DNA from: Chloroflexota bacterium
GTDB lineage: Bacteria; Chloroflexota; Dehalococcoidia; Lucifugimonadales; Lucifugimonadaceae
Direction of reading: 5' to 3'
NCBI GenBank assembly: GCA_002703265.1
Contig: NZTZ01000005.1
Coordinates: 4,424-10,702 of the forward strand
DNA length: 6,279 nucleotides
This document shows positions 5,261-6,279 of the stretch, one piece after another. Within the stretch, counting starts at the first letter, position 1. Every line of letters starts with the position of its first letter. Under the pieces are notes generated by a model that ran no database searches, was not told the DNA's origin, and saw nothing but the letters and a program-made list of their open reading frames with translations. Position numbers and translations under genes: made by a program.

Positions 5261-6279
5261 TTGAGCTTACAAAAATCTGATAGAATTCAACTTATTTTGA
5301 ACGGTCCAATTCATTCTATGCTTTTCAAGTTAGCCGCTCCAAATATGGTTTCAGTATTTTTTATGTTAATAGTTGGATTCGCGGAACCTTTTTTTGCGGG
5401 TAAGTTGGGAATAGTGTCATTAGCAAGTGTTGCCATTACATATCCATTAGTATCTCTATCTGGAATGATTGGTGCTGGAGCTATAGGAGGTGGAGTTGTA
5501 TCCTCTCTAAGCAGATCAATTGGTAAAAATGATCTTGAAAGAGCAAATTTGGTTATTTGGCATTCTTTCTTAATCTATTTAGCAGTAGCTATAACTTTTT
5601 TTATAGCTTTTGTTTTTTTTTCAAGAAATTTGTTCGTACTGATGGGGCCAGAAGAAGAAGTTATTGATAAAGCTGTAAATTATTCTATAATCTTTTTTGG
5701 ATTATCTCCTAGTATGTTTTTATTTTTCTTAATGATGTCTATCTATAGATCATTTGGAGATTATCAATTACTTGCTGTAATTAATGTTTCTATGGGATTA
5801 TTACAGCTTTTTCTAAGCGGAGCATTATCAATGGGATGGATAATATTTCCATCAATGGGAGTAAATGGTTTAGCTTTAGCATTGGTAATCCCCCAAGGGG
5901 TAGCAGGGATTTTAATGTTTATCACTATATTATTAGGTAGATACCCTGTAAGATTTAAGATTTTTAAACCTAGAAAAGAAATTTTTATTGACATATTAAA
6001 TGTAGGAGGGTTAGGTGCAATAAATAGTACCAGCATTGCACTAACAATGATTTTTACTACAACTTTTATTTCTAGGTTTGGAACAGAAGCAATAGCTGGA
6101 TATGGTGTTTGTGCTAGACTTGAGCAAACTCTAATTCCTTTAGCATTTGGTGTTGGTGGGGTATTAACTTCCTGTGTGGGAACTAATTTTGGAGCAAATC
6201 AATTCCAAAGAGCTAGAAGATCTGCATGGTATGGAGCAACATTTATTGCAACTCTGGCAGCAGTTGCAGGAGTCATTTT
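5261..6279 (+). CDS. MATE-family multidrug/toxin efflux transporter, 3'-truncated
   Basis: The frame is open to the right edge: 339 full codons are visible of a family length near 450, so about the last quarter is missing. The start is TTG 5261, with GGAGAG upstream and an in-frame TAA at 5243-5245. Residues 12-28 (ILNGPIHSML..LAAPN) match the usual N-terminal 'GPI...L..LA.P' of MATE proteins. FAEPFFAGKLG (40-50) fits the helix-1 'vDtifvGrlG' motif with Glu in place of Asp, followed by the Gly/Ala-rich helix 2 and SRSIGKND (85-91+). The second repeat begins near 247 (NVGGLGAINS), with SRFGTEAIAGYGVCARLEQ (271-289) and GTNFGANQFQRARR (307-320), both typical of the family. About nine hydrophobic helices are visible. 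It should export organic cations or other toxic compounds using a Na+ or H+ gradient. It is transcribed divergently from the hydrolase/aldolase operon, so shared regulation is possible but not shown. Confidence 0.9.
   Translation, partial: MSLQKSDRIQLILNGPIHSMLFKLAAPNMVSVFFMLIVGFAEPFFAGKLGIVSLASVAITYPLVSLSGMIGAGAIGGGVVSSLSRSIGKNDLERANLVIWHSFLIYLAVAITFFIAFVFFSRNLFVLMGPEEEVIDKAVNYSIIFFGLSPSMFLFFLMMSIYRSFGDYQLLAVINVSMGLLQLFLSGALSMGWIIFPSMGVNGLALALVIPQGVAGILMFITILLGRYPVRFKIFKPRKEIFIDILNVGGLGAINSTSIALTMIFTTTFISRFGTEAIAGYGVCARLEQTLIPLAFGVGGVLTSCVGTNFGANQFQRARRSAWYGATFIATLAAVAGVI

Noticed and set aside
5764..6036. Open frame of 90 codons on the - strand
   Set aside because: It is antisense to the MATE gene, whose motifs continue through this stretch.
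1..6279. None of the six visible stop codons is TGA (four TAG, two TAA), which might suggest an altered genetic code
   Set aside because: No in-frame TGA was seen and tryptophan is encoded by TGG. Six stops are too few, so the standard bacterial code explains everything.
1..6279. Search for mobile elements, CRISPR arrays, tRNAs or a phage-defence system
   Set aside because: No transposase or integrase frame, direct repeat series, cloverleaf or nuclease gene was recognised. The coding space is almost fully used by metabolic and transport genes.

Overview
This is an AT-rich, gene-dense bacterial window with seven protein-coding genes. Two of them are cut by the window edges. Hand-counted lines run from about 15-30% GC in the ABC permease to about 27-38% in the first gene. 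Strong AGGAGG/GGAGGT ribosome sites, overlapping genes and gaps of a few bases suggest a streamlined genome. The mix of an enolase-superfamily acid-sugar dehydratase, a COG3618-type amidohydrolase, an HpcH/HpaI aldolase and two exporters recalls small marine heterotrophs such as low-GC SAR202-type Chloroflexota. That placement is only a guess from gene content, because no rRNA or marker gene is present.

Layout. At 1-1507 on the + strand lie the 3' part of an enolase-superfamily (mandelate racemase/muconate lactonizing type) dehydratase and, 22 bases on, a small P-loop protein resembling nucleotide kinases but lacking the Walker A lysine. These meet, tail to tail with 4 bases between, a four-gene - strand operon that occupies 1512-5169. 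In transcription order it reads COG3618-type TIM-barrel amidohydrolase, HpcH/HpaI aldolase, ABC ATPase, ABC-2 permease. The junctions are 10 bases (with the stop codon inside the next ribosome site), 1 base, and a TAATG overlap, so translation is probably coupled. A 91-base divergent intergenic region (5170-5260) separates this operon from a + strand MATE-family exporter. That exporter starts at TTG 5261 and runs off the right edge.

How the genes may work together. A lactonase-like hydrolase, an acid-sugar dehydratase and a 2-keto-3-deoxy-acid aldolase are three consecutive steps of non-phosphorylative sugar breakdown (lactone to aldonate to 2-keto-3-deoxy acid to pyruvate plus aldehyde). All three are present, although the dehydratase is on the opposite strand. 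The ABC-2 pair sits in the same operon as the hydrolase and aldolase, and the MATE pump is divergent from it, so export functions surround the catabolic genes. The enzyme families are well supported. The shared pathway and the substrates are inference.

I see no RNA gene, CRISPR array, insertion sequence, integrase or convincing intrinsic terminator. There is no gene-free stretch longer than 91 bases.
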